DNA of 64,000 bases, taken from Dendrobium chrysotoxum. Taxonomy: Eukaryota > Streptophyta > Magnoliopsida > Asparagales > Orchidaceae. The position numbers and the translations under genes were made by a program. Shown here one piece after another: positions 12,292 to 22,081 of this stretch. How positions within the stretch are numbered: position 1 is the stretch's first letter; each line of letters begins with the position of its first letter. The stretch lies in assembly GCA_019925795.1 (NCBI GenBank), contig CM034310.1, forward strand, positions 19,240,764 through 19,304,763, given 5' to 3'. The notes beneath the pieces were generated by a model that saw nothing but the letters and a program-made list of their open reading frames with translations, ran no database searches and was not told the DNA's origin.

Positions 12292-12842
12292 AAAATGAAA
12301 AGATGCATAAAGCGCCAAATAAATTGAAAAAGAGGGACAAAATGAGCCCAACCAAGCTTTCTTTCCATTCAGATCGTTAAAGGTCTTAGAAATATCCGTG
12401 CGCCACCTAATACTTTCAAAAGCTTGTGTTTGAAAATCCTGATTTCTGAATTATTACTTTGTAACACTATTATATCAAATATTATTCTGGAACGAGGCTT
12501 GAAAGGATCTCTTTTCAAATCTAATTTCCTTTCTTCTGAATTGGATTTTTATTTTGAAAGAGATTTGCATCGATAAGGTGTCCGAGGTGCGAGTTACGAA
12601 AGTCAATTTTTCTAACTTTTTTCTAGATTTCAGCGTTGTCAATCGTCTTCTTATTGGCTTTTGGATTTAACATCAAGGGAGAATTCTGTCGTACTGGAGC
12701 AGACTGGTAAAAAAAATATTACTTTTTCTGTGTTCTCATTTCGAGTTTTCTTCGTCTTTGTTTTGTTTTTTCATCTTACTCGTTGTGTTTTTAGGATCCT
12801 GATCTGTCATCTCCATCCTCCATCTTTTTTTGTTTTCTTCAC
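12292..12842 (+). other. N internal leader without recognisable gag
   Basis: In elements A and B gag starts about 60 bp after the LTR. Here the same place holds about 550 bp with stops in all frames and no zinc-knuckle or gag motif. I see no gene. Confidence 0.5.
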
Positions 12843-13366
12843 ATCGTCCTGGACGATCCACAGATCGTCCTGGATGATTCTCTTCATCTTGGACGATCCG
12901 AACATTATCCTGGACGATCAATTCAAAATCGTCCCCACTCTGATCATGCTGCTGAGAAACTTCAATTATTGGTGATCGTCCTGGATGATACCTACATCAT
13001 CTTGGATGATATGATCCATATCTTCCTGATCTGATCAAACGGCTGAGATTGCATCAATTATTGTCTATCGGCCTGGACGATCCACCTCATCGTCCTGGAC
13101 GATCCACGTGTCAGCCGTTGGACGATTGGAATTCGGCCATCCGTCACACTTATTACACATCGTCTGGGATGATCCACCTAATCGTCCTGGATGATAATTT
13201 TTGTCAACGGTAATCCAACTTGACTCCTCGGGATGATCGTCTGTGTCTAATCATCCTGGACGATCTCTGATCGTCCCGGACGATCGGACCGCCTTTTTGA
13301 CCAATCGTCCCGGCCGTAATAATTGCACTTATCGTCCTGGACGATGTCGCGATCGTACGGGACGAT
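12843..13366 (+). promoter_or_regulatory. palindrome array upstream of N ORF3
   Basis: At least six pairs of ATCGTCCTGGACGAT-type palindromes. Start positions are 12843/12864, 12975/12996, 13067/13089, 13159/13181, 13250/13270 and 13331/13352, so spacing within pairs is 20 to 22 bp. The last palindrome ends 12 bp before the TATTTAAA box of ORF3. The array is a second, internal copy of the LTR motif set. Confidence 0.7.
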
Positions 13367-13378
13367 CAGGCCAAGTTC

Positions 13379-13386
13379 TATTTAAA
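13379..13386 (+). promoter_or_regulatory. TATA-like box of N ORF3 promoter
   Basis: TATTTAAA lies 64 bp before the ORF3 ATG and 12 bp after the palindrome array, the same layout as TATAAAA before ORF3 in element B. Confidence 0.55.
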
Positions 13387-13449
13387 CAGCCGTTTCTTCA
13401 TCCTTTCTTTCACACATCTCCCTCTACCTTCCTTCCCTATTTCTTTCTA

Positions 13450-14589
13450 ATGGCTGGTGGCAAATGTTCGTGGCAAAAGGGTGTAAGTTCCTCCAGAGGG
13501 AATGTTGATCCCTGCTTTCCAAACGCAGTCGATTAGGCTGCCTTCGAGTGCTATCACGACGTGGGGATTACGCATTCCAAAATAGTGAACCCTCACACCC
13601 TCACCTATCTTATACTTGATCTTTTCGCACACACCTCCCTCACCTTCATCCTTACACTAGCCTTTCCATTTAGTCTTCAACTTCTTCAAGTTTTCTTTGC
13701 CAATTTGCGCATTTCCACAGACTATTCCACTCTTCGCTCATATGTCAATCAACGTCCCGTAGAACTCACTACCCAAGACTTTCACAATATTCTCCAACTT
13801 TCTATCACTGGCAACAAACTCCACACTCTTATCACTGACCCTGACTATGATTAGAGTGTCTCCAATCACTTCCTTCGCAATACGAATGCACCCTACCATG
13901 ACAATGCTTGCACTTCACTTCTTAAGGACGCACGGAACATTCAGCATGTCCTTCATTCCTCCGTCATTCCAAAGGCAGGGGATTGAATTCACATCACCCC
14001 GTTACTGTCCTTCACCAAATACTACATCTTGTCCCGCAGGGAGTTTAATACCTCTGACCTTATTATCCGATACATTTAGCACCTCACCACTATTAGGGAT
14101 CTGGGTCATAGGCGTCGCCCAAATCTAGCTTTAGGTCATCTCATTCATTATGCCTTAGAAACCAAGTATGACCTGCAGTATCCTGTCCCTCCTGATGTCC
14201 CTCCTTCCTTCTTCACAAACAATTTATTCCACGTCCTACACAGCACCCGACTACATCCGGAGCCCGCCCTGGTTATTGAGGAGGAAGAGGAAGAGGCTAT
14301 TCCAGTTCCTGCTACCCCCGATGCACCTGCTCCCCTTCGCATTACCTCTCCTTTTGACCACCTGGTGCAGCGCTTCGATCAGTGGGAGGCCAGATTCGAC
14401 TCCTATGTGGCTGCCCAAGAGCAGCGGCATGCTGAGGACTTCCAGCGCTTCACTGACTATGCTGCGCAGCAGCAACAGCAGCATGACCAGGACATTGCCT
14501 GGATTGGCGCCCACTTTCAAGCCATTCACGGTTACTTCAACCCACCACCACCACCTCCTCCTTCCGATCAGGATCCACCTCCATTTTAG
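13450..14589 (+). pseudogene. ORF3 of element N (plant transposon-protein-like), four nonsense codons
   Basis: The single frame from ATG 13450 to TAG 14587-14589 would encode 379 residues, close to the 372 of the element B homologue. Colinear matches include T-L-A-F-P-F then F-F-A-N near the N-terminal third, N-I-Q-H-V-L-H-S-S-V-I-P-K-A-G-D, N-L-A-L-G-H, a proline and acidic linker, a Q-rich helical tail and a P-P-P-S-D-Q-D end. Stops occur at 13534 (TAG), 13852 (TAG), 13984 (TGA) and 14077 (TAG). I see no frameshift over 1140 bp. No signal peptide or membrane anchor is visible, so it is not envelope-like. The molecular role is unknown. Confidence 0.8.
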
Positions 14590-14671
14590 TGTTCTATTTT
14601 GTAGTTATTTTCCTTTTTATTTGTACTGATGTTTCAGTGTTTCTATTTACCCTCCTCATTTTTGTGATGTC

Positions 14672-14682
14672 AAAAGGGGGAG
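14672..14682 (+). other. upstream polypurine tract-like motif of N
   Basis: AAAAGGGGGAG preceded by TGATGTC lies about 150 bp before the main polypurine tract. Elements A and B have the same motif at the equivalent place after ORF3. Confidence 0.5.
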
Positions 14683-14828
14683 TTAGTTGTAGTCGTTTCT
14701 ATTTTTTATTATGTGTTATGTTTCCTGTATTGCTTTAGTTGTTAAATGAAAATTAAAAAAAATATATTTGTTTTTTTATCTCCTAGTTATTTTATTTTTC
14801 AAGCTACTTATAAATATTTGCCATCATC

Positions 14829-14842
14829 AAAAAGGGGGAGAT
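14829..14842 (+). other. polypurine tract of element N
   Basis: AAAAAGGGGGAGAT directly abuts the 3' LTR. It is the expected primer for plus-strand DNA synthesis. Confidence 0.75.
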
Positions 14843-15093
14843 TATTGCAAATCTGGTTTTGATGATGACAAACATGTTTCTAGTGTGTTTTGCTTGACTA
14901 ACCCATTTCAGGCACAAAAGATCACGTGCAACTCAAGCCAACTCAAGATCGGGTCTAATTGTGTCCAATGTACTAGTTTTTGTTTTATTGAGTCAATTAT
15001 AATGTAACTGATCCCCCAACTAAGTAACCTTGCACACACACACTCAGGAGGAGAGCTTGAGTGGATTAGAGTTTATGTTCAAGTTTTGTTCAG

Positions 15094-15767
15094 ATCATCC
15101 TAGACAATAGTCACATCGTCTTAGATAATCAGGTAAAAATAGAAACCCTAATTAGGGCGACCACGTTAAGGGTATCTGATTAAGCAGATCGTCCTGGACG
15201 ATCATTGGATTGTACGGGACGATATGCTCAAATCAAAAAATTTCAGCCGCCAGATCAAGCTAGGCAAGTTTTTATTTTAAGATATTTGGTCTGATCGTCC
15301 CGGACGATATGTGTATTGTCCTGGACGATCCAGTGCAATCATGCCTAAATTAGTCTGGTAATTAAGGAAAGCAATTAAGACTTGATTGATACGATCATAT
15401 CATCCTGGAAGATCGCAGGATCGTCCTGGACAAAAATGATCGTCTAGTGTGTTTCAGCTGTATGACCCGAACTGTGTTCAGGACGATTTGGGCACTTTTT
15501 GAACTAATCGTACATGACAATATCCCGATCATCCTGGACGATCAAGTCATTTTTGAGTCGTCCAGCACAAGTTTCTCTCGATGACTTGAACTGTCTTCTG
15601 GACAAAATTCCTCAATTTACACTAATCATCCCGGACGATCGCAGAATCATACGGGATGATATGTATAACTTTTTCTACTGATCATCCAGAAGAACCAGAT
15701 CGTCCAGGCTGAAGCAGCTAATTCTGAACTGATCGTACAGGACGATCTATCGATCGTCCTGGATGAT
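15094..15767 (+). promoter_or_regulatory. palindrome array in N 3' LTR
   Basis: ATCGTCCTGGACGAT-type palindromes over about 670 bp, about twice the length of the 5' LTR array. The extra segment, about 15300-15640, holds further palindromes such as the one at 15318. The array ends about 43 bp before TATAAAAG. Confidence 0.65.
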
Positions 15768-15810
15768 CTTGGCCGACCCGTTGAGATTTAGGGCAAATTT
15801 TAAGCCCTCT

Positions 15811-15818
15811 TATAAAAG
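15811..15818 (+). promoter_or_regulatory. TATA box of N 3' LTR
   Basis: TATAAAAG in the same context as in the 5' LTR. Confidence 0.55.
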
Positions 15819-16472
15819 ATATTTTTCTTTCAACAAGAAAAATCTTTTGCCACTTTCCTTTCCAGAGAAACCCTAGAGAGAGAGAGAGAGAGTTTGGGAG
15901 AGAGAGAGAGGATCTTGTGAGGGGGAGTTCGTGAGGGGGAGTTCATGAGGGGTTCACGAAGGTTGCTCCAAGCAAGGATCAGATTCTTCTTCTCCGCTCG
16001 TCGTCTTTCGTCGTGTTGGTGTTCTTTTGGAGAGGATCGTCGGCAAGAAGATCTGAGGTTCTCTGCCTGCTTCAGGAGGAATCAAAAGGACGGTTCTCTG
16101 CCTCACCGTATGGTGGAAAGGAGGTTCTTGTACTAGCTTCTCCGCCTTGCTGTGGGAGCAAAAGGAGAGACACTTTGAGTTAGTTCAATACCTGGAGGGG
16201 AGGAGGCTCCGGGGAGTGGACGTAAGTCAAGTTGACCGAACAAATATAAAATCCAGTGTGTTCATTCTGATTACATTTTGCACTTTTATTTTTCTGTGAT
16301 TAACTGCTTGGGTGAAATTGTGGTTAATCTTTTTATTTGATCGTCTTATTTGTTTTCGCTGCAAATCATAGAAAAGATTTTCATTGTTGCTGTCAAATTT
16401 TTAAATAATCAATTCACCCCCCTCTTGGTTAGCCTCGGGACTAGTTCATCAGGGCTTAACATCCCTATTTCA

Positions 16473-16477
16473 CTCAG
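16473..16477. repeat. target-site duplication CTCAG, right copy of element N
   Basis: Matches 10993-10997 exactly. Confidence 0.85.
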
Positions 16478-16759
16478 GCCCCGGCTTGAGATGTAATTAA
16501 CCACGGGGGCTTGCACTCGTGGGAAACTGAATCCCACTATCAAATAAATCCCACTCGAGCTGATGTATCATATGGGGGGAAACCTTTTATTTCGATCAGG
16601 TCATACATACTATCACCCATCAGAGTGCGTTGGCGAGAGCCGGTATGCTCAATGGTTAATCGTATGTATGATCTAATATGCCCTCCCATTGGCGATACTG
16701 CCTCCCTCGCGGGGCAGTGTTCTTTGTCCTTTCGGAGGTCCACACATGTCATTTTCTCC
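16478..16759 (+). other. gypsy flank without recognisable domain
   Basis: This continues the sequence interrupted by element N. It leads into the gypsy RT remnant, but I recognise no motif in it. Confidence 0.35.
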
Positions 16760-18025
16760 TTTATGGATGAATCATCAAGCTATAATCAAATCAAAATGGC
16801 CCTAAAAAATGAGAGAAACATTACATTCAGAACCCTATAGGAATCTTCTATTATAAGGTGATTCCATTCGACCTTAAAAATGCTGGTGCAACCTACCAGT
16901 GGGCCATGACTCACATCTTTGACAACTTAATTTACAATTAAGTTGAGTGCTATATTGATGATTTGGTCATCAAGAGCTAAGTCAAAGAGCCTCACCTATA
17001 TGACTTAAGAGTCTTTTTTGAGCGATTGTGTCGCTGTGACCTTAAAATATACCCTTAAAGTGCACTTTCGGTGTTACCTCGGGAAAGTTTTTGGGTTTTG
17101 TAGTGAGGCATCACGTAATTGAAGTTGATCCTACCAAAATTGAAGACATATTAAATATGCCACCTCCAAAGAGCCTTAATCAACTTATGTCTCTTCAAGG
17201 TAGACTTGCGTGTATAAGGAGATTTATCTCTAATCTTTCTTGAAGATGTCAACCCTTCTATGTCCTAGCTAGAAGGACACCAAATTCATCTGGGATGAGA
17301 AATATCAAAGTGCCTTTGAAAGAATCAAAAAATATATAACAAATACTCCTATTTTGAAAGTCCATTTTTCGTAGAAATCTCTTATTCTTTACATCGCGGT
17401 TATGGATGAGTCCATCGGTGCCCTGTTGGCTCAATTCAATGATGAGGAGAAGGAGAACATTCTCTATTACTTGAGTTAAAGACTCCTTATCATAGAAATC
17501 TAGCACCCTTCAATCGAGAAGCATTGTCTTGCTTTAATTTTTTTACAGCCTAAAAACTAAGACATTACATGCTTTCCCATCAAGTGAGTTCAATTTTTAG
17601 AGTCAACCCATTGTAATATCTTATGACCCATCCTATGCTATCAGGATGTTTGGCATGGTGATCTATGATATTACTTTAATTTGAGATTACTTTCATTCCC
17701 CTGTGAGCCGTAAAAGGGCAGGCCATTACTGAATTCCCTGCAACACACCCACCGCCATTGGATTCTCCTCTAAATGATGATTTACCTGATGAACAAATCA
17801 TAAGTTTAAAGGAATCCAATAACTGTCTTAGATTTATATTTTGATGGAGTAGCATCCTGTTAAAGAGGCAAAACCCAAAAAATTTATAATCCACAAAAAA
17901 GCTAAAATTAGCCTAATTTTATAACACCATAAAAGGGAATGATGCACTTTTCCTACCAGAGCCTTACACGAGCAACGAGACTGAGTATGAAGCTCTAATA
18001 ATAGGCTTGGTGAAAGTTTGAGAAG
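16760..18025 (+). pseudogene. decayed Ty3/gypsy reverse transcriptase and RNase H
   Basis: Successive fragments in shifting frames show gypsy pol order. First come M-D-E-S-S-S-Y-N-Q-I-K-M-A and F-R-T-L from the RT palm, then C-Y-I-D-D-L-V-I-K-S (the Y-x-D-D active site) near 16950. Next are D-T-K-F-I-W-D-E, Q-S-A-F-E-R-I-K and A-L-L-A-Q near 17270-17440. RNase H traces follow: L-Y-F-D-G-V-A near 17830 and E-Y-E-A-L-I-I-G-L near 17985. Many stops and indels are present. The spelling is closest to Tat-lineage elements. It is truncated by the LTR that starts near 18028. Confidence 0.8.
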
Positions 18026-18027
18026 AT

Positions 18028-19605
18028 TGTTAAATCTCAAAGAACTAGCCTAAGACACACAAAGAGAGGGGGTGAATTGGTAATTTAAAAAAGATGCATA
18101 CTTCAAAATAATAATGACAATATTCTTGAAATAAAAAGTTTATTAATTTATAATACCAAGTTCTAATTGATTGCGAAAGTGAATGATTTTATCAAATATA
18201 CTAAATTAACTATGATGATATTCTAAATTTTGAAATAATGCAATATTCACAATTTTCCTAAACAGTTATCACAGAAATAAAATACAGAAAAAGTAAAAGT
18301 GTGAAAAGAAAAAACACACCAAAAATTTTATAGTGGTTTAGTCAACCTTGACCTATGTTCACTCCCTAGAGTTCTTCCCTCTGAGTATTGCACTAATACT
18401 AAGTAACTATCCTTTTACCCCCACAATAAGGCAAAAAAGCCTATACAAAATCCCTTCCACCAAAGCCTGGTACGGTGGAGTGTCGAATGCTATGTCACCC
18501 TCCTAATGATGGTAGTGGAATTTGAATCATTTTTCTCCCTCCTGGAGAAGGCAGAGAACCCAAAGCTTTTTCTCCCTACTAGAGAAGGATGTGTACCTCA
18601 AATGTTTTTCTCCCTTCTGGAGAATGTATAGTACCTCCAATCTTTTCTCCCTTCTGGAGAAGGCAGAGTACCTCAAGGACTTAACTTTGAATCATCTCTC
18701 CTAAGAAAGCCTTCAAGCACTCACGAAGGCTACAGGAGGAGCAAGGGTGTAACTAGCCCGGAGCAACTGTGTGATCCCCTCACAGTCCTTCTCCCTCATG
18801 CTCAACCTCACATTCTCCTTCCTCTTAAACCTTGATTTTCTCTCAAAAGCACCTCTCTCAGAGTTCCTTTAGCAGTCACACAATCCTCTCTTTTTTATGG
18901 AAATAAAATTATAAAGTTGATTGAGTAAAGAGCTTTAAAAAACCCTATAATTCAAGTGAGCCATTTTTTATTCGTACAGTATAATATAAGGTTATATAGT
19001 ACAATCAGTTCAAAAATTAGTTCCATCCAGTATGATGTGAATAGTTATTTCAGATAATCTATTCAACTTTTTGAATACATCATATAGTATGATCCTAAGA
19101 TCATCTAGTATGAACTGTTTACTTTCTCTCTATTTGTAAAGGATGATTCTTCGGATGATTAATCTCTGTCAATGATCCCGTACTACTCTTATCGTATAAT
19201 ATAGTTAGTTAATTTTAAGTGGGTCATCCAGTACGATGTCAATATCATACAGTAAGATTAGTTCAAAAATTATGGTTTCATTTGATACGATCTTTGGGAT
19301 GACCAAATTTTATCTCTATCAATCATACGGTATGATCAAGAATGTACAGTATGATCTATTATCATTAATTAAACCATAATTCGATTGACTAATTATATGG
19401 GTTAATTTTAGTAAGATTTCAAATTTTTATGCAGTATGAATTATATTATACAGTACGATTAGTTCAAAGTTCAAATTTTAAATACCTTAATTTATCAGAC
19501 ATCTAGAGTTTTCAGATCATAATGAATTGTATAATACAATCTGAATTATATAGTATAATTAATTCACATGAATTAATTATTTAATTAGCTATTAAACATA
19601 TTCTC
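18028..19605 (-). repeat. old, diverged Sirevirus-like LTR (fragment)
   Basis: Colinear with the LTRs of element A: a GGGGGTGAATTGG start, 'TATAGTGGTTYRGTCA', 'TTTACCCCCACAATAAGGC', 'GCTATGTCACCCTCCT', CTGGAGAAG repeats, and then degenerate palindromes such as ATCATACGGTATGAT at 19322. Its remaining end is cut off by the insertion of element A at 19611 and is not seen beyond the gap. The palindromes have mostly decayed from CG to TG or CA. Confidence 0.75.
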
Positions 19606-19610
19606 CATAT
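19606..19610. repeat. probable target-site duplication CATAT, left of element A
   Basis: These five bases precede the terminal TGAAAG of element A. The matching right copy would lie just inside the assembly gap, so it cannot be confirmed. Confidence 0.45.
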
Positions 19611-20368
19611 TGAAAGTACGAGATGCGCCAAGAGGGAGGGTGAATTGGTATTTTAAAAATTTGACCCTACACAAGAGTTCTAATTTTTTTTTGTATTTTC
19701 GAAATATAATTTAACAACCAATGTGCGGAAGCAATTACAACGATCACAACGATAAAATTGATAACACTACGAGATTTAAAAATTGATTTTTCACCAAGCA
19801 ATTAAAACGCACAAATTTAAAAGCATGAAAAGTAAAGTGCGGTAAACAGGAAAAAACACACCAGAAATTTTTATAGTGGTTCGGTCACTTGACCTACGTC
19901 CACTCCCCGGAGTCCTCTACTCCGGGATTTGCACTAGTAAAAGTTGACTCTCCTTTTGCCCCCACAGCAAGGCGGAGAAGCCTTTACAATACTCACTTTC
20001 ACCTCCCTCGGTGCGGCGGAATACCAAACGCTATGTCACCCTCCCGGTGACGGCAGCGGACCTTCTCCTTTTTCTCCCTCCTGGAGATGGCAGAGTACCT
20101 TGGCGATGTTGATCTTGAAGTGATTCTTCCTTCGAGAACTTTCTTGAAGCTTCTAAAGCCACAAGAGGAGTAAAGCATGCAGCTAGCTTGGAGCCACCGT
20201 GTGATCCCCTCACACTACTTCTCCCTCACGCTCAAGCTCACCTTCACCTTCCTCTCTCAAGCTCTAGATCTCTCCAAAAACTTCTCTACCGAATCCCCTT
20301 CTTTTTCCTCCAAGCCTCTCACAGCAAAAAGGATTGATCAACAACTATTCTAGAAAAATAATAAGTTG

Positions 20369-20377
20369 TTTTTTATA
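20369..20377 (-). promoter_or_regulatory. TATA box of A 3' LTR
   Basis: TATAAAAAA on the minus strand, about 45 bp downstream of the palindrome array in transcription direction. Confidence 0.5.
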
Positions 20378-20421
20378 TCAGGCTTCAGAAAACCCTAAAG
20401 AATTCAACTTTTGCGTTTCTG

Positions 20422-21256
20422 TTCGTACAGTACGATTTATAATCGTACAGTACGATCAGTTCAATTACAGCTCCGTCCAGTACGAGTGCAGACGAATAGG
20501 TATCGAATTTTATTCATATCGTACAGTACGATATGTATATCGTACAGTACGATACTATTGATTCGTACTGTTCGTACGGGACGAACTGTGGGACGAACCT
20601 CGGGACGAAAGAACTCATCTCTATCAGTCGTCCAGCACTCATTTAATCGTACAGTACGAATAGTGTTTTTCATGATATCGTCCTGTACGATAGGGCTATC
20701 GTCCAGTACGATCAGTTCAAAATTTCTTGGGATTGTCTGGTACGATCGCTGGGACGAAGAAAATCGTCTCTGTCAATCGTCCAGCACTCCACCATTCGTA
20801 CAGTACGATTAGTTCATTTCTTGATATCGTCCTGTACGATATGAATATCGTCCAGGACGATCAGAACAAAAAAACATTGGTTTCGTCTGGTACGATCTCT
20901 GGGACGACTGAAATCGTCTCTGTCAGTCGTACAGTACGATTTAACATCGTACAGTACGATCGACATATAATTAGAAACCAACGTTTTATTTCCTGATTAG
21001 GGAGATAATTTTGGCAAGTTATTAATTAATCGTACAGTACGATACATATCGTACAGTACGAATAGTTCATAAAATCAAATTCGAAAACTTACCAAACTTA
21101 TTCTGGCGGCTAGGGTTTCACAATTACAAATCATCGTACAGTACGATCTCGATCGTACAGTACGATAAGTTTGTAAATTTAATCAATAGAGAATTAGCCG
21201 TTGCCTGAGTATTTTCAATTAATCGTATAGTACGATCAATGATCGTACAGTACGAT
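20422..21256 (-). promoter_or_regulatory. palindrome array in A 3' LTR (ATCGTACAGTACGAT type)
   Basis: More than twenty exact or near copies of a 15-bp palindrome with a central A/T. Many stand in pairs with 4-6 bp between copies, as at 21132-21165 and 21222-21256. Variants with CGTCC half-sites (ATCGTCCTGTACGAT) sit in the middle of the array. Confidence 0.7.
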
Positions 21257-21569
21257 GTGTTTTAAAAAATTAATCATTTTAAAAGAAAAAAATCTCCCCC
21301 TGTGTGTGTGCATTGTTGCTCCTTTCACATGCATGCTTCTGTGGCAGACTCAAAAAGAAAAATTAAAGAAATAAAAATTACAGACTCTTCAACATCCTAT
21401 TCTACCCAATTTGAGTCTCCAGCAATCTTTAGCAGTGTGCATCTGACCTGAAATGTTAGTTCTCATATACAAAGATTAAACATTTGTAATCTAACTGAAG
21501 TCTATATTTACTCAGTAAATATTAGTTGTCACCATCAAAATTAAGTGCTCGGGATCCTGGATTCCAACA

Positions 21570-21585
21570 ATCTCCCCCTTTTTGA
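21570..21585 (-). other. polypurine tract of element A
   Basis: On the minus strand it reads ATCAAAAAGGGGGAGAT next to the 3' LTR. Confidence 0.8.
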
Positions 21586-21686
21586 TGGTGTCAAATAATA
21601 TTTTCTGATGTACAGATGTTCTGACTTCTTTAGCTCCCCCTCAGAAGAGTAGCTTATTAATTTTCAAATAGGAGGAGAAGAAACAG

Positions 21687-21711
21687 TTTTTTTTTTTTTT
21701 TTTTTTTTTTT
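21687..21711. repeat. poly-T tract in A 3' untranslated region
   Basis: A run of 25 T. Element B has a (TA)n microsatellite at about the same place, so this spot is unstable between copies. Confidence 0.8.
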
Positions 21712-21810
21712 ATAAAAAATACAACAACAAGATAAAAAAAATACTGAGAATATAAACAACCAATTAGCATTTAATAGTAGACAAAAACATAATACAACAC
21801 ACAGAAAAGT

Positions 21811-21821
21811 CTCCCCCTTTT
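21811..21821 (-). other. second polypurine tract-like motif of element A
   Basis: AAAAGGGGGAG on the minus strand, about 225 bp before the main tract and 75 bp after the ORF3 homology ends. Confidence 0.5.
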
Positions 21822-22081
21822 GACAACACCAAAAAGGGAAGAAAAAGAAAAAACAAGTACAACAAAAAACAGAAAACAGAAACATCTACAACAACCTAAA
21901 AATCTGGATCCTGATCCGGAGGTGGCGGTGGAGGGTCAGGAAACAGCTGGTGGTACTGATGAAGGGAGGCGAACTGGTGATCGATCGATTGGAAGCGCTC
22001 CCTAAACCATTTCATATCCGTGGCATGCTCCTGATGCTGCTGAGTAATGTGAGCATCCAACCGAGTCTCCAGACGATCAAG

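Larger units (their letters stand above)
10998..16472 (+). mobile_element. element N: 5.5-kb non-autonomous Sirevirus-like LTR retrotransposon with ORF3 only
   Basis: Two LTRs flank an internal region of about 2.6 kb, with a matching 5-bp duplication CTCAG on both sides. A Met-tRNA-like primer site follows the 5' LTR, and a polypurine tract precedes the 3' LTR. No gag, protease, integrase, RT or RNase H is present. The only coding content is a colinear homologue of ORF3 of elements A and B. The LTRs share promoter layout, palindromes and leader blocks with A and B but differ clearly in sequence, so N is a separate family that would need enzymes from a partner. It interrupts an older gypsy sequence. 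Confidence 0.85.
14843..16472 (+). repeat. element N 3' LTR
   Basis: Starts TATTGCAAATC (the 5' LTR has TGTTGC, so the first G is mutated) and ends TTTCA. It is 1630 bp. It has a longer palindrome array than the 5' LTR and a TATA box at 15811. Divergence from the 5' LTR is easily visible, so the insertion is old compared with A and B. Confidence 0.85.
19611..21569 (-). repeat. element A 3' LTR
   Basis: On the plus strand it reads TGAAAGTACGAG...CCAACA, 1959 bp. A perfect 8-bp hairpin lies at 19906-19926, a TATA box at 20369 and the palindrome array at 20422-21256. Confidence 0.9.

Noticed and set aside
20334..20996. Peptide frames rich in V-R-T, I-V-Q-Y-D and similar (also 35518-36017, 44548-45046)
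   Set aside because: These are translations of the palindrome array. They occur in several frames and both strands because the repeat has no stops, and they carry no domain.
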